DNA of 64,000 nucleotides from Chryseobacterium defluvii (GCF_003634775.1 NZ_RBXB01000001.1:1116001-1180000), one strand, 5' to 3'. Positions 43,939 through 52,806 are shown, counted from the first letter of the stretch. Notes: generated by a model not told the origin, from the letters alone. A program made the numbers and translations.

Positions 43939-46900
43939 ATGGGAAGATCTTTATCAATTTTATTCCTGTTTATATGGGGCTTTGCCTTCTCTCAGGCACC
44001 TGCAAACGTTAAAGTAAAAGATACGGCAGGAAACGAAAACTTTAACGTGACGTGCAACAATGATCTTGATGCAAACGGTTGTATACAGCTTCACGTAGAA
44101 TATCCCATATTGAATGCTACTACCGGTTATCAGGTAAATCCTGAAGCTTATAATCCGGTTATACCTCTGAATCAGGGAACACCACTGAATGCCAATTATG
44201 ATGACCTTTTTGCCACAAAACTGGATCTGCCTTTTAAGTTCTGTTTTTATAACCAGTATTTTGAAGCAATTGTAGTAGGTTCCAACGGGATGATCACTTT
44301 TGATCTTGGCCAGCTTGGAAATATCAACTACCCGAATGTACAGTGGCAAAATCCAAGCGCAAGCCTTCCAAAGAATTCCATTTTCGGGGCTTATCATGAT
44401 ATGGTGTTTTCTTCTTCGGACCAGTCGGAGATCTATTATTCTGTTATAGGAACGGCTCCTTTCAGAAAGTTTGTGGTCAATTTTTATGAAGGAAGAATAA
44501 CAGGGTGTACAGATCGTTCTTCTTCTCAGATCGTACTTCACGAGACAACGAATATCATCGAGATTTTTATTGATAAAAAGCCTCTTCCGTGCCCCACCAG
44601 AAAGTTTGAAAATGCTTTGATTGGTGTAATTAATAATGATGGGACTGCCGGAGTTTCTCCTGCTCCCAGGAATACCGGGAACTGGCAGGCTTCTCAGGAA
44701 GGATGGAGGTTTAATCCCCAGGGAAATGTGATTCAGCCAGAAGTAACCTGGACGAATTCGGCAGGGCAGACGGTAGGAACCGGAATTCAGACGACGATCT
44801 GCCCAACTCAGAACGAAGTATATACGGCTCATGTCGCATTTAATATTTGTGGAAACAGCCAGCTTATCTTAACAGATGATTTTACGTTAAATTTTGATGC
44901 TACATACCCCGCTGCAAAAAATCATACCCAGGATTTCTGTGGAAATGCTCCGTTGAATATTAATCTTAATAGCCTTCAGCAGAATGTGACCACACAAAAT
45001 CCGGCTAATTTTAACTTTAGCTTTCATTCCTCCCTGCAGGATGCTCAGAATGGGCAAAATGTATTACCCACTTCTTATACGTTAAATGCAAATACTGTTT
45101 TATATGTAAGGATTCAAAATCCAAATGTGCCGACCTGCTTCAGAGTGGCGGTTTTAACACTTAATTTCCTGGTTAAGAATTTATTGAAAGATACCGTACT
45201 GCTTTGCGACACCAATAACGATGGAGTAGAACAGGCGTATGATCTTACTTTGCTTAATAACGAGCTTTTACCACCCGGAACCACCGGAATATCTTACCAT
45301 CTTAGTCAATCGGCAGCTCAAAATAACACCAATGCCGTACTGACAGCGGATATTACCACTAATACTACTATCTGGGTAAGGCTTCAGGGTGCCTGTACGT
45401 ATGTATTAGGCCCGGTGCATTTTCAGTTTAAGCCGGGAGTTAATATGAATTCGCCTATTACGTTTCCTTATACGATGTGTGATATCAATGCGGATAATAC
45501 TGAGCCCTTTGATTTTCCAGTGAATATAGGCCCTCTTGTATCTTCTCAAACGGGAGCTATTTTTACTGCTTATGAGACCTATGCAGATGCTTTTGCGGGA
45601 ACGGGGATTGTTTTAACCTCAATAAAGGAAGGGCAGTATCCTGTATTTATAAGAGTGCAGATTCCAAACGGATGCTTTGCAGTCGCTCAGGTAAATATGA
45701 ATATCACATTCACTAAAATAATTGTGAATGAAAAGAACGAATATATTTGTTTTAACGGCACCGATGATATTTCAGTCAATCTCAACACGCTATCGGCTAA
45801 TATGCTGGTTGCTCCGTCATCTGTACCCGTAACGGAATTTTATGCTGATTTTAATAGTGCCATGCTGGGGAATAATCCGATCAGTCCTAACCAAACCATT
45901 ACCACTGACGGAAATTTTGTTACCCAGACGTATTATGTCCGTTTTGAACAGTCAGATACATGTTTTACGGTAAGGGCCATTAATGTGAATCTGGTTCATC
46001 CGGTAATCGTTCAGTCCAGCTTCACCGTTTGTGATATTAATAATAATAATACCGAAAATGTGTCTCTTGCCCAGTTTTCTGCAGGAATAACAGGAGCACA
46101 AAATGCAACTACGACATTTTATATTACCCAGTCTGATGCGCAAAATGGAATAAATCCTGTAAGTAATATTACAGTTATAGGCAGTGTGCAAATCTATGTA
46201 AAGATTACCTCTTATAATTGTGTAGAAATATATCCTTTAAATATAAGCCTGACTTCCACGCCCGTGGTCAATTCTCCGGTTACTATTTCTTTATTGAATA
46301 TTTGTGATAACAATAATAACGGAACGGAGACCTATGATCTGACTCAGGCACAATCTCAAATTTACAGTGGGTCCAATGTTAGCTTCACCTATTATACTTC
46401 TTATGATCCTGCAACCCATACTTTCTTCAATGAAATTACCAATCCGGGACAGTTTACCATACAACCGGGGAATATAACAGTATATGTAAAAGTGAAGTTT
46501 AATAACGGCGAATGTTATTCTGCAGCGCAACTGAACCTTCAGGTGAGCTTCTTACCTCCGGTAGTTTTGCATAATGCAGTGCTGGACAGATGTGATGAAG
46601 ATTTCAACCTGAGTGAAACTTTCCAGCTGAACGATGCCATCCCACAGTTATTCATCCCTTCACAAAATACGCAGCCGCTGTCGGATATGACGATATCTTA
46701 TTATAATACGGCTGCTGAAGCGAATGCAGGAAATCCTGCGACTCAGATCGGTACTAGTGTGACAACGAATATTTCCACAGTGGAAGTTTGGGCAAGATTC
46801 CAGTCTCAGACCACGGGATGCTACTCTGTAGCCTCAATTCAACTGAATACGTATTTTCCTCCAAAAGCAATCAACTCAAGCATTATTATATGTGATGACA

Positions 46901-48138
46901 ACCTGGATGGCATCTATGAAGTGAACCTGCTGAACTATACCAATCAGATGGTAGATATTCAGAACCCGAATAATATATTCACTTTTTATCTTACTCAAAC
47001 GGATGCGCAAAACGGAACCAACGCCATTATGAATCCGCAAAATTTCACGGCACAGCCATTCCCGACCCAGATTTGGGTAAAAGTACAGAATTTACCTGGT
47101 TGTGATGATATTGCAAGCGTCAGCTTTGTGATCGGAAGCAAAGTGGTTGTTCAGAGCGGAGGTCCCTTCCAGCTTAATAACGTTTGTGATACAGGGAATA
47201 ACGGAATTGAAAATGTTGATTTGACCCAGTTCCAGTCACAGATATATACAGGAACTAATGTTACGTTCACCTATTATCCTACATTGGCTGATCTTAATGC
47301 CAGTACCAACGCAATTAGCACTCCTGCCAATTATCAATTCAACCAAAATACAGGACCTAATAATATTTATGTAAAAGTAAGTGTTCCAGGATTTTGTCCG
47401 GAAGTAGTGGAAATTCATTTATCGCTTAAGCCGATACCAATTTTTGATATTTCGACCCAATTCTTCTGTCCGGATAGTTCTTTGAGCTATACCGTCCAGA
47501 TTACCAATTATAATATTGTAAGCTACTCCTGGAGTGATTCTTCGGGACAGGTAATTTCTACAACAGATACTATCAGCGGGATCACAGGAGTAGGAACCTA
47601 TAGCCTGACGGTAACTGCGGATAACGGTTGTTCTTATACCGATACCTTTGAAGTGAAACATTTTGATGTGCCGGTTATCCAAAGCCTGGAAGCTAATGGA
47701 AATAGTATTACTGTTCATGCAACAGGTTCGCAGCCTATTCTGTATTCAATAAATGGAGTTACATGGCAATCAGGCAATGTTTTCCATAATTTACCTACCG
47801 GAGTTACCACTTTCTATGTGAAATATGTGGAAGGAGAATGTATCATCAAGAAAGATGGTGTAATTCTCGATATTAAAAATGCCATTACGCCTAACGGTGA
47901 TGGCTTCAATGATCATTGGATTGTGAAGGATCTTCATGTATTCGGAACTCAAAAATCCAATGTGAAAATTTATGACCGTTACGGATTTAAAGTTTTTGAA
48001 CAGGATACCAATACCCAAATTGTCTGGGATGGAACCATAGCCGGAAGAACAGTACCTACAGCCACTTATTGGTATGTAATTACCCTGCCGGATGGAAGGT
48101 TGTTCAACGGTTGGGTTGTTGTAAAAAGTAATAATTAA
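43939..48138 (+). CDS. Large secreted repeat protein with T9SS type B sorting domain
   Basis: A 1399-residue protein with a signal peptide ending AFSQ. Residues about 25-260 form a jelly-roll-like N-terminal region with LPFKFCFYNQYFEAIVVGSNGMITF. From about 310 to 1190 there are about nine repeats of roughly 100 residues, each carrying C-D-x-N-x-(D/N)-G and a later F-Y-x-x-x-x-D-A-x-x-G and V-Y-V-K-V block. A PKD/SprB-like segment precedes the C-terminal gliding-motility-type domain (about 1310-1399: AITPNGDGFNDHW, VKIYDRYGFKVFE, WDGTIAGRTVPTATYWY), which is the type B signal for the type IX secretion system. It is probably a surface adhesin or shed cargo. Confidence 0.9.
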   Translation: MGRSLSILFLFIWGFAFSQAPANVKVKDTAGNENFNVTCNNDLDANGCIQLHVEYPILNATTGYQVNPEAYNPVIPLNQGTPLNANYDDLFATKLDLPFKFCFYNQYFEAIVVGSNGMITFDLGQLGNINYPNVQWQNPSASLPKNSIFGAYHDMVFSSSDQSEIYYSVIGTAPFRKFVVNFYEGRITGCTDRSSSQIVLHETTNIIEIFIDKKPLPCPTRKFENALIGVINNDGTAGVSPAPRNTGNWQASQEGWRFNPQGNVIQPEVTWTNSAGQTVGTGIQTTICPTQNEVYTAHVAFNICGNSQLILTDDFTLNFDATYPAAKNHTQDFCGNAPLNINLNSLQQNVTTQNPANFNFSFHSSLQDAQNGQNVLPTSYTLNANTVLYVRIQNPNVPTCFRVAVLTLNFLVKNLLKDTVLLCDTNNDGVEQAYDLTLLNNELLPPGTTGISYHLSQSAAQNNTNAVLTADITTNTTIWVRLQGACTYVLGPVHFQFKPGVNMNSPITFPYTMCDINADNTEPFDFPVNIGPLVSSQTGAIFTAYETYADAFAGTGIVLTSIKEGQYPVFIRVQIPNGCFAVAQVNMNITFTKIIVNEKNEYICFNGTDDISVNLNTLSANMLVAPSSVPVTEFYADFNSAMLGNNPISPNQTITTDGNFVTQTYYVRFEQSDTCFTVRAINVNLVHPVIVQSSFTVCDINNNNTENVSLAQFSAGITGAQNATTTFYITQSDAQNGINPVSNITVIGSVQIYVKITSYNCVEIYPLNISLTSTPVVNSPVTISLLNICDNNNNGTETYDLTQAQSQIYSGSNVSFTYYTSYDPATHTFFNEITNPGQFTIQPGNITVYVKVKFNNGECYSAAQLNLQVSFLPPVVLHNAVLDRCDEDFNLSETFQLNDAIPQLFIPSQNTQPLSDMTISYYNTAAEANAGNPATQIGTSVTTNISTVEVWARFQSQTTGCYSVASIQLNTYFPPKAINSSIIICDDNLDGIYEVNLLNYTNQMVDIQNPNNIFTFYLTQTDAQNGTNAIMNPQNFTAQPFPTQIWVKVQNLPGCDDIASVSFVIGSKVVVQSGGPFQLNNVCDTGNNGIENVDLTQFQSQIYTGTNVTFTYYPTLADLNASTNAISTPANYQFNQNTGPNNIYVKVSVPGFCPEVVEIHLSLKPIPIFDISTQFFCPDSSLSYTVQITNYNIVSYSWSDSSGQVISTTDTISGITGVGTYSLTVTADNGCSYTDTFEVKHFDVPVIQSLEANGNSITVHATGSQPILYSINGVTWQSGNVFHNLPTGVTTFYVKYVEGECIIKKDGVILDIKNAITPNGDGFNDHWIVKDLHVFGTQKSNVKIYDRYGFKVFEQDTNTQIVWDGTIAGRTVPTATYWYVITLPDGRLFNGWVVVKSNN

Positions 48139-48175
48139 ATAGACCTTCAAATAGAACATAGAATCAATCAATTTT

Positions 48176-48208
48176 ACCTTACTGAGTTTTTCAGTAAGGT
48201 TTTTTTAT
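48176..48208 (+). terminator. Terminator after the T9SS protein gene
   Basis: ACCTTACTGA and TCAGTAAGGT flank GTTTT, followed by a T-run. Confidence 0.82.
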
Positions 48209-48238
48209 TTTTGAAAACCATCCCGTTTTAAAGATTAA

Positions 48239-48289
48239 AATTCCCCTCCTTTGGAGGGGTGGCAAAATTGAAAATTTTGACGGGGTGGT
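48239..48289 (+). repeat. Left inverted repeat of the DUF559 element
   Basis: It pairs with 48716-48776: a 24-nt perfect outer block, a diverged AT-rich middle, and a 10-nt perfect inner block. The outer block alone forms a hairpin. Confidence 0.85.
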
Positions 48290-48304
48290 AAAAAAGATAC
48301 ACAA

Positions 48305-48742
48305 ATGAAAGAAACCGTAACCCAAATCAACGGAGTTCCCATCCGCAGGAACTTTGTGGAAAACCTGCCGTATAATCCACATTTAAAAGTATTGTTAAAA
48401 GATAAACGTAAAGCCGGAATCCTGAGCGAAGTTTTATTCTGGAAAAAGGTCCGCGCAAAAACATTCCATGCTATTGATTTTGACAGGCAGAGAATCATTG
48501 GAAATTACATTGTAGACTTTTATGTGAAAACTTTAGGGCTTGTTATTGAAATTGATGGTTCAGGCCATGATCTGGAGCAGGAGTATGATGACGCCCGGCG
48601 AAATTATCTCGAATCATTAGGATTGGTTGTTTTCAGGACTACTGATTTTGAGGTAAGGAATAATCTTTCTTTAGTGATGAAAGACCTGGAAGATTTCATT
48701 GTGCAGCAATATGGAACCACCCCGTCTTCCCAAATTCCTTGA
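48305..48742 (+). CDS. DUF559 domain endonuclease-like protein
   Basis: A 145-residue protein of the DUF559/Vsr-like PD-(D/E)xK nuclease superfamily. The core is about residues 28-130: LSEVLFWKKVRAKTFHAIDFDRQRIIG, then IVDFYVKTLGLVIEIDGSGHD with the Asp of VDF and the E-x-D pair as likely metal ligands, and LGLVVFRTTDFEV. Its start lies 16 nt after the left inner repeat. Its last residues (TTPSSQIP) are encoded within the right inverted repeat, so gene and repeat have evolved as one unit. Possible roles are in DNA mobility or repair; no activity is established for the family as far as I know. Confidence 0.88.
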   Translation: MKETVTQINGVPIRRNFVENLPYNPHLKVLLKDKRKAGILSEVLFWKKVRAKTFHAIDFDRQRIIGNYIVDFYVKTLGLVIEIDGSGHDLEQEYDDARRNYLESLGLVVFRTTDFEVRNNLSLVMKDLEDFIVQQYGTTPSSQIP

Positions 48743-48776
48743 ATTTTGAAATCCACCCCTCCAAAGGAGGGGAATT
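48716..48776 (-). repeat. Right inverted repeat of the DUF559 element
   Basis: The reverse-complement partner of 48239-48289. The first 27 nt are also coding sequence for the C-terminus of the DUF559 protein, including its TGA stop at 48740-48742. Confidence 0.85.
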
Positions 48777-48867
48777 TTTCCCGTTTAGTTGCATTATATT
48801 TTCTAATTTGAATATCTTTAAAACTTCAAACTTTTGAATATAAAATCGTTGAACTTTGAATAACAAT

Positions 48868-50853
48868 ATGACTTTCCAGGAACAGATACAACAGGGGATA
48901 CCCAATCAATTACCACAGCCGAAACCATACGAAACCAACATCAATCATGCGCCGAAACGTAAAGAGATTTTAGGAGAAGAAGAAAAAAAGCTTGCCTTAA
49001 AAAATGCATTGCGTTATTTTGATCCGAAATTTCATGCTGAATTATTACCTGAATTCAGGCAGGAGCTGGAAGATTACGGAAGAATCTATATGTATCGTTT
49101 CCGTCCGGATTATGAAATGAAGGCAAGGCCTATCACAGAGTATCCGGGAAAGTCTGAGCAGGCGAAAGCCATTATGCTGATGATCCAGAATAACCTGGAT
49201 TATGCCGTGGCGCAGCATCCGCATGAACTGATCACGTATGGAGGAAACGGAGCTGTATTTTCCAACTGGGCGCAATACCTTCTGACGATGAAGTATTTGT
49301 CTGAAATGACGGATGAGCAGACCTTGGTGATGTATTCCGGACACCCGATGGGATTGTTCCCTTCTCATAAAGATGCTCCGAGGGTGGTGGTGACTAACGG
49401 GATGATGATCCCGAATTATTCAAAGCCGGATGACTGGGAAAAGTTCAATGCTTTAGGGGTTACACAATATGGGCAAATGACAGCTGGAAGCTATATGTAT
49501 ATTGGTCCCCAGGGAATTGTTCACGGAACAACGATCACGGCGCTGAATGCTTTCAGGAAAATCAATAAAGAGCCGAAGGGAGGACTTTTCGTGACTTCCG
49601 GATTGGGAGGAATGAGTGGTGCTCAGCCGAAAGCAGGAAATATTGCGGGCTGTGTTACCGTTTGTGCGGAAGTAAACCCGAAGATTACCAAAATCCGACA
49701 TGATCAGCAATGGGTGAATGAGATCTATGAAGACCTTGACCAGTTGGTGGAAAGAGTAAGAAAGGCTCAGGAAAATAAAGAAACGGTTTCTATGGCTTAC
49801 CTTGGAAATGTAGTTGAGGTTTGGGAGAAATTCGACCAGGAAGACTTAAGAATAGATATAGGTTCTGACCAGACTTCGCTTCACAACCCTTGGGCGGGAG
49901 GTTATTATCCTGTAGGGCAAAGTTTTGAAGAATCCAATGTGATGATGGCGGAAGATCCGGAGTTATTCAAAGAAAAAGTTCAGGAAAGTTTAAGAAGACA
50001 TGCTGCAGCCATCAATAAGCATACAGAAAAAGGGACTTACTTTTTCGATTACGGGAATGCCTTTTTATTGGAAGCATCAAGAGCCGGAGCAGATGTAATG
50101 GCAGAAAATCCTACGTTGGGCAGAGAGTTCAAATATCCAAGTTATGTTCAGGATATTATGGGGCCTATGTGTTTTGACTATGGTTTCGGGCCGTTCCGTT
50201 GGGTATGTACAAGCGGAAAGCCGGAAGACCTGCAGAAAACGGATGATATTGCCTGTGCGGTTTTAGAAGAAATTCAGCAGCATTCTCCTGAGGAGATTCA
50301 GCAGCAGATGAGAGATAACATTCAATGGATCAAAGGAGCGCAGGAAAATAAGCTTGTGGTAGGTTCACAGGCAAGAATCCTTTACGCGGATGCAGAAGGA
50401 AGAATGAAAATTGCAGAAGCCTTTAATAAAGCCATCAAAAATGGTGAAATTGGACCTGTAGTGTTGGGAAGAGACCATCATGATGTTTCCGGAACGGATT
50501 CGCCGTACAGGGAAACTTCCAATATTTATGACGGTTCCAGATTTACAGCAGATATGGCGATCCATAATGTGATCGGTGACAGCTTCCGTGGGGCAACCTG
50601 GGTTTCCATCCATAATGGAGGTGGAGTTGGTTGGGGAGAAGTGATCAATGGTGGTTTTGGAATGTTATTGGATGGAAGTGATGATGCAGACAGAAGACTG
50701 AAATCTATGCTGTTCTGGGATGTCAACAACGGAATCTCCAGAAGAAGCTGGGCCAGAAATGAAGGGGCAATTTTCGCTATTAAAAGAGCGATGGAAGTAG
50801 AGCCGAATTTGAAGGTAACACTGCCGAATTTAGTGGATGAGAGTTTGTTTTAA
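48868..50853 (+). CDS. hutU: Urocanate hydratase
   Basis: A 661-residue NAD+-dependent enzyme of histidine degradation: urocanate to imidazolone propionate. The ATG at 48868 (MTFQEQIQQG) is preferred over a TTG 12 nt upstream. Conserved segments are ITYGGNGAVFSNWAQYLLTM, MYSGHPMGLFPS, VTSGLGGMSGAQPKA, DQTSLHNPWAGGYYPVG and SIHNGGGVGWGEVINGGFG. It is longer than the typical 550-residue HutU, as in the Bacteroidota-type enzymes. No other hut genes are adjacent. Confidence 0.95.
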   Translation: MTFQEQIQQGIPNQLPQPKPYETNINHAPKRKEILGEEEKKLALKNALRYFDPKFHAELLPEFRQELEDYGRIYMYRFRPDYEMKARPITEYPGKSEQAKAIMLMIQNNLDYAVAQHPHELITYGGNGAVFSNWAQYLLTMKYLSEMTDEQTLVMYSGHPMGLFPSHKDAPRVVVTNGMMIPNYSKPDDWEKFNALGVTQYGQMTAGSYMYIGPQGIVHGTTITALNAFRKINKEPKGGLFVTSGLGGMSGAQPKAGNIAGCVTVCAEVNPKITKIRHDQQWVNEIYEDLDQLVERVRKAQENKETVSMAYLGNVVEVWEKFDQEDLRIDIGSDQTSLHNPWAGGYYPVGQSFEESNVMMAEDPELFKEKVQESLRRHAAAINKHTEKGTYFFDYGNAFLLEASRAGADVMAENPTLGREFKYPSYVQDIMGPMCFDYGFGPFRWVCTSGKPEDLQKTDDIACAVLEEIQQHSPEEIQQQMRDNIQWIKGAQENKLVVGSQARILYADAEGRMKIAEAFNKAIKNGEIGPVVLGRDHHDVSGTDSPYRETSNIYDGSRFTADMAIHNVIGDSFRGATWVSIHNGGGVGWGEVINGGFGMLLDGSDDADRRLKSMLFWDVNNGISRRSWARNEGAIFAIKRAMEVEPNLKVTLPNLVDESLF

Positions 50854-50871
50854 AGCTTTTTAAATATTAAT

Positions 50872-50899
50872 AAAACCTGCTTTGAGGCAGGTTTTATTT
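50872..50899 (+). terminator. Terminator after hutU
   Basis: AAAACCTGC and GCAGGTTTT flank TTTGAG, followed by ATTTATT. Confidence 0.78.
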
Positions 50900-50955
50900 A
50901 TTCTTGTATTCTGTTTTTAGATAAGTCTTCAACTGCTTTATTGGTGAAAAAATAC

Positions 50956-51076
50956 TTAGCTATTCATTTTGGCTTTTAAAGCCTCAAGATGTTTTTGAGG
51001 CGTAAAGTCTTTTGCAATACCGGAATCAATTCCTTTTGAATAACATTTTAAACCCGATTTTACTTTCAATAAACAC
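50956..51076 (-). pseudogene. Probable remnant of a ParD-type antitoxin gene
   Basis: Minus-strand reading gives two coding-like fragments in different frames. VFIESKI (51076-51056) resembles the N-terminal ribbon-helix-helix part of ParD (F-I-E-S-K-I). KGIDSGIAKDFTPQKHLEALKAKMNS, ending in TAA at 50956-50958, resembles the ParD C-terminus (x-I-x-x-GIDSG-x-A-x-x-F-D). The centre of the gene would be deleted. It sits between hutU and the NADAR gene. Identification is by pattern only. Confidence 0.35.
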
Positions 51077-51079
51077 AAT

Positions 51080-51712
51080 TTAAAATGTAAATTTTTTTAT
51101 GGATTCATTATTTATTTCTTTTCCTAGTAATTTAAAATGTTTTATTATCAAATCTGGCACTTCATATTGAAAAGTATTTGATTTAATTTTCTCTCTTAAT
51201 TCCATTAAAAGTCTTCCTAAGGCATTTGTTCCTTCATATATATTTCCATCAAGAACAGCTCCCCAAACCTTATCTTTCATTGTGTATTCTACTATTGGTT
51301 TATCACCCGTTTGTAATAAAATGCTAGAAAAAGAATTATAATTTTGTTGAAGTTTCGTCTCAATACAAAACTTCATTACCTTAAAACGTGTGTATTCCCA
51401 ATCGGATCTTGTATACATATCATAATGCCTACTTATTCTCTTTGCAATCATAGGACTATATGCATCAATGATTTTTTTTTGAATGTCAGGAAATTCATTA
51501 AATTTTAAGGCTTGGTACAAAGCTTCAGAAGTTTTAATTAAATCGTTATTAATTGATATTGGGAAGTTTGGTGCCATATTTGAAAGAGCACCGAATTTTG
51601 ATTTAGTACTTTTAAAAGTAATACAATTGTTATAATGATATGTTCGTATACTATATTTCACTTGTACAAAACTAATGTTTTCTTGCAAATAATGGATGCC
51701 AATCGTTAGCAT
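51080..51712 (-). CDS. NADAR-domain protein (DUF1768, YbiA-like N-glycosidase fold)
   Basis: A 210-residue protein with a NADAR domain at about 28-190. Conserved parts are KFGALSNMAPNFPI (the F-x-x-LSN entrance), LIKTSEALYQALKF (catalytic-region Glu), RSDWEYTRFKVMKFCIETKL, LLQTGDKPIVEYT, VWGAVLDGN and GTNALGRLLMELR. Family members hydrolyse N-glycosidic bonds in riboflavin intermediates (YbiA) or reverse ADP-ribosylation of nucleic-acid bases in DarT/DarG-like systems. The ATG lies inside the upstream gene, overlapping it by 41 bp; a GTG at 51661, just after the upstream stop, is an alternative start. Coupled to the PRTase gene. Confidence 0.88.
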   Translation of the reverse strand: MLTIGIHYLQENISFVQVKYSIRTYHYNNCITFKSTKSKFGALSNMAPNFPISINNDLIKTSEALYQALKFNEFPDIQKKIIDAYSPMIAKRISRHYDMYTRSDWEYTRFKVMKFCIETKLQQNYNSFSSILLQTGDKPIVEYTMKDKVWGAVLDGNIYEGTNALGRLLMELREKIKSNTFQYEVPDLIIKHFKLLGKEINNESIKKFTF

Positions 51713-52730
51713 CCCACCAAAATACTATTGGACAAGTATTTGATATATTTCGCCAAGTAAAGGTATGACTTCCTGTTCCTAAAGTCTTGTAAGAGGGCGG
51801 AGTCATCCCGAGTGGTCGTAAACTAGCAACATTTATTTCATCAATTCTTTTCATTATTTCAAACCCTTTACTTAGTAAAATATTCTCATATCTAATTCTA
51901 TTTTGCGGTGATGAAAAAAAATTTTCTTTAATTGGATATGCATTATTTCTAAATGCATATTCAGATTTTACCATAGGGTAATCTCTTTTACAACAATTTT
52001 CTACGAAGTTTAAAGCATCTTCCCCTAAATCTGATTTAATAGGAAAAATATTATTAAATGAAGGGTTAGAATTATAGTAATTTATCATTGGTTTATTTGT
52101 TATAAAGCTAACACAATAAAAAAACAATCTTCCGTCTAATTTTATAGATAATTTTTCCTCTAGTGCAAATTTGGTATTATCACGCCCCCATTGATGAAGA
52201 ATTATAAAAGGTGCAATGATTCTTATATCATCTTCTACAAATTTATTTATACCATATTCAGTAATAGTGTTAAAGATGTCATCTTTAAATGTGCGTCCTG
52301 ATGCTAAAACGTCATCAACATAAAACCAATTTCGAACCTTTTTCGTCCCACAATTAGTAATGTTTGTATTATAATGTTTTAAAAGATTATTGTCAATAAA
52401 ATCATTTAATATTTTTTGACTCTTTCCTTGTTCCTGACAATCCATAAATATTGTTTCATCAAAAAAATCTTGAAGAGTATTATAATTGAAATTTTCTCTA
52501 TAAATGTCAAAATTACTCAACACTTGAAATGTTTTTTCTTTTGTTAGGTAGCTATTAGGTAATAGATATAAAAATTCTGATAAGATAAATTCTTGATCAG
52601 TTTCATCAAATTGATTAATCCATCGATTGATGTGTTCGTAATTCATATCATATATTCTCGAGGAAACATCTTCGTCATTTCTATAATCTTTTATTATTTC
52701 AAGTATTTTATTAATTAATTCTTCTTTCAT
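51672..52730 (-). CDS. Phosphoribosyltransferase-like protein partnered with NADAR
   Basis: A protein of 352 residues from the ATG at 52730 (362 from an ATG at 52760 that lies only a few bases from a -7-like TATATTTA). The N-terminal 120 residues are helical. FYVDDVLASGRTF (about 137-149 from the preferred start) is a clear PRPP-loop motif of type I phosphoribosyltransferases. The C-terminus LRPLGMTPPSYKTLGTGSHTFTWRN followed by CPIVFWWDANDWHPLF is strongly patterned and not part of ordinary salvage enzymes. I recall related proteins in surveys of bacterial conflict systems as a PRTase-like class. AT-rich, unlike its neighbours. Likely a two-gene operon with NADAR. Confidence 0.8.
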   Translation of the reverse strand: MKEELINKILEIIKDYRNDEDVSSRIYDMNYEHINRWINQFDETDQEFILSEFLYLLPNSYLTKEKTFQVLSNFDIYRENFNYNTLQDFFDETIFMDCQEQGKSQKILNDFIDNNLLKHYNTNITNCGTKKVRNWFYVDDVLASGRTFKDDIFNTITEYGINKFVEDDIRIIAPFIILHQWGRDNTKFALEEKLSIKLDGRLFFYCVSFITNKPMINYYNSNPSFNNIFPIKSDLGEDALNFVENCCKRDYPMVKSEYAFRNNAYPIKENFFSSPQNRIRYENILLSKGFEIMKRIDEINVASLRPLGMTPPSYKTLGTGSHTFTWRNISNTCPIVFWWDANDWHPLFARKH

Positions 52731-52790
52731 ATAAGTTTCTATGGCTATATTGTAATACATTAAATATAAAAAAGATTAATTAAAAGCAAT

Positions 52791-52806
52791 TACGGTTTCC
52801 CGTAAT
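52791..52806. promoter_or_regulatory. Inverted repeat upstream of the PRTase-NADAR operon
   Basis: TTACGG and CCGTAA flank TTTC, about 60 bp upstream of the preferred PRTase start. It could be an operator for the nearby XRE protein, or a chance palindrome. Confidence 0.3.

Larger units (their letters stand above)
48239..48776. mobile_element. Putative small element: DUF559 gene bracketed by inverted repeats
   Basis: The outer inverted repeats are identical over 24 nt (48239-48262 and 48753-48776) and each contains the self-complementary CCCCTCCTTTGGAGGGG. Inner arms of 10 nt (ACGGGGTGGT at 48280-48289, its reverse complement at 48716-48725) extend the symmetry to about 50 bp per end. The only gene inside is a DUF559 endonuclease. 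The structure resembles a REP-associated or MITE-like mobile unit. Mobility has not been shown. Confidence 0.5.
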
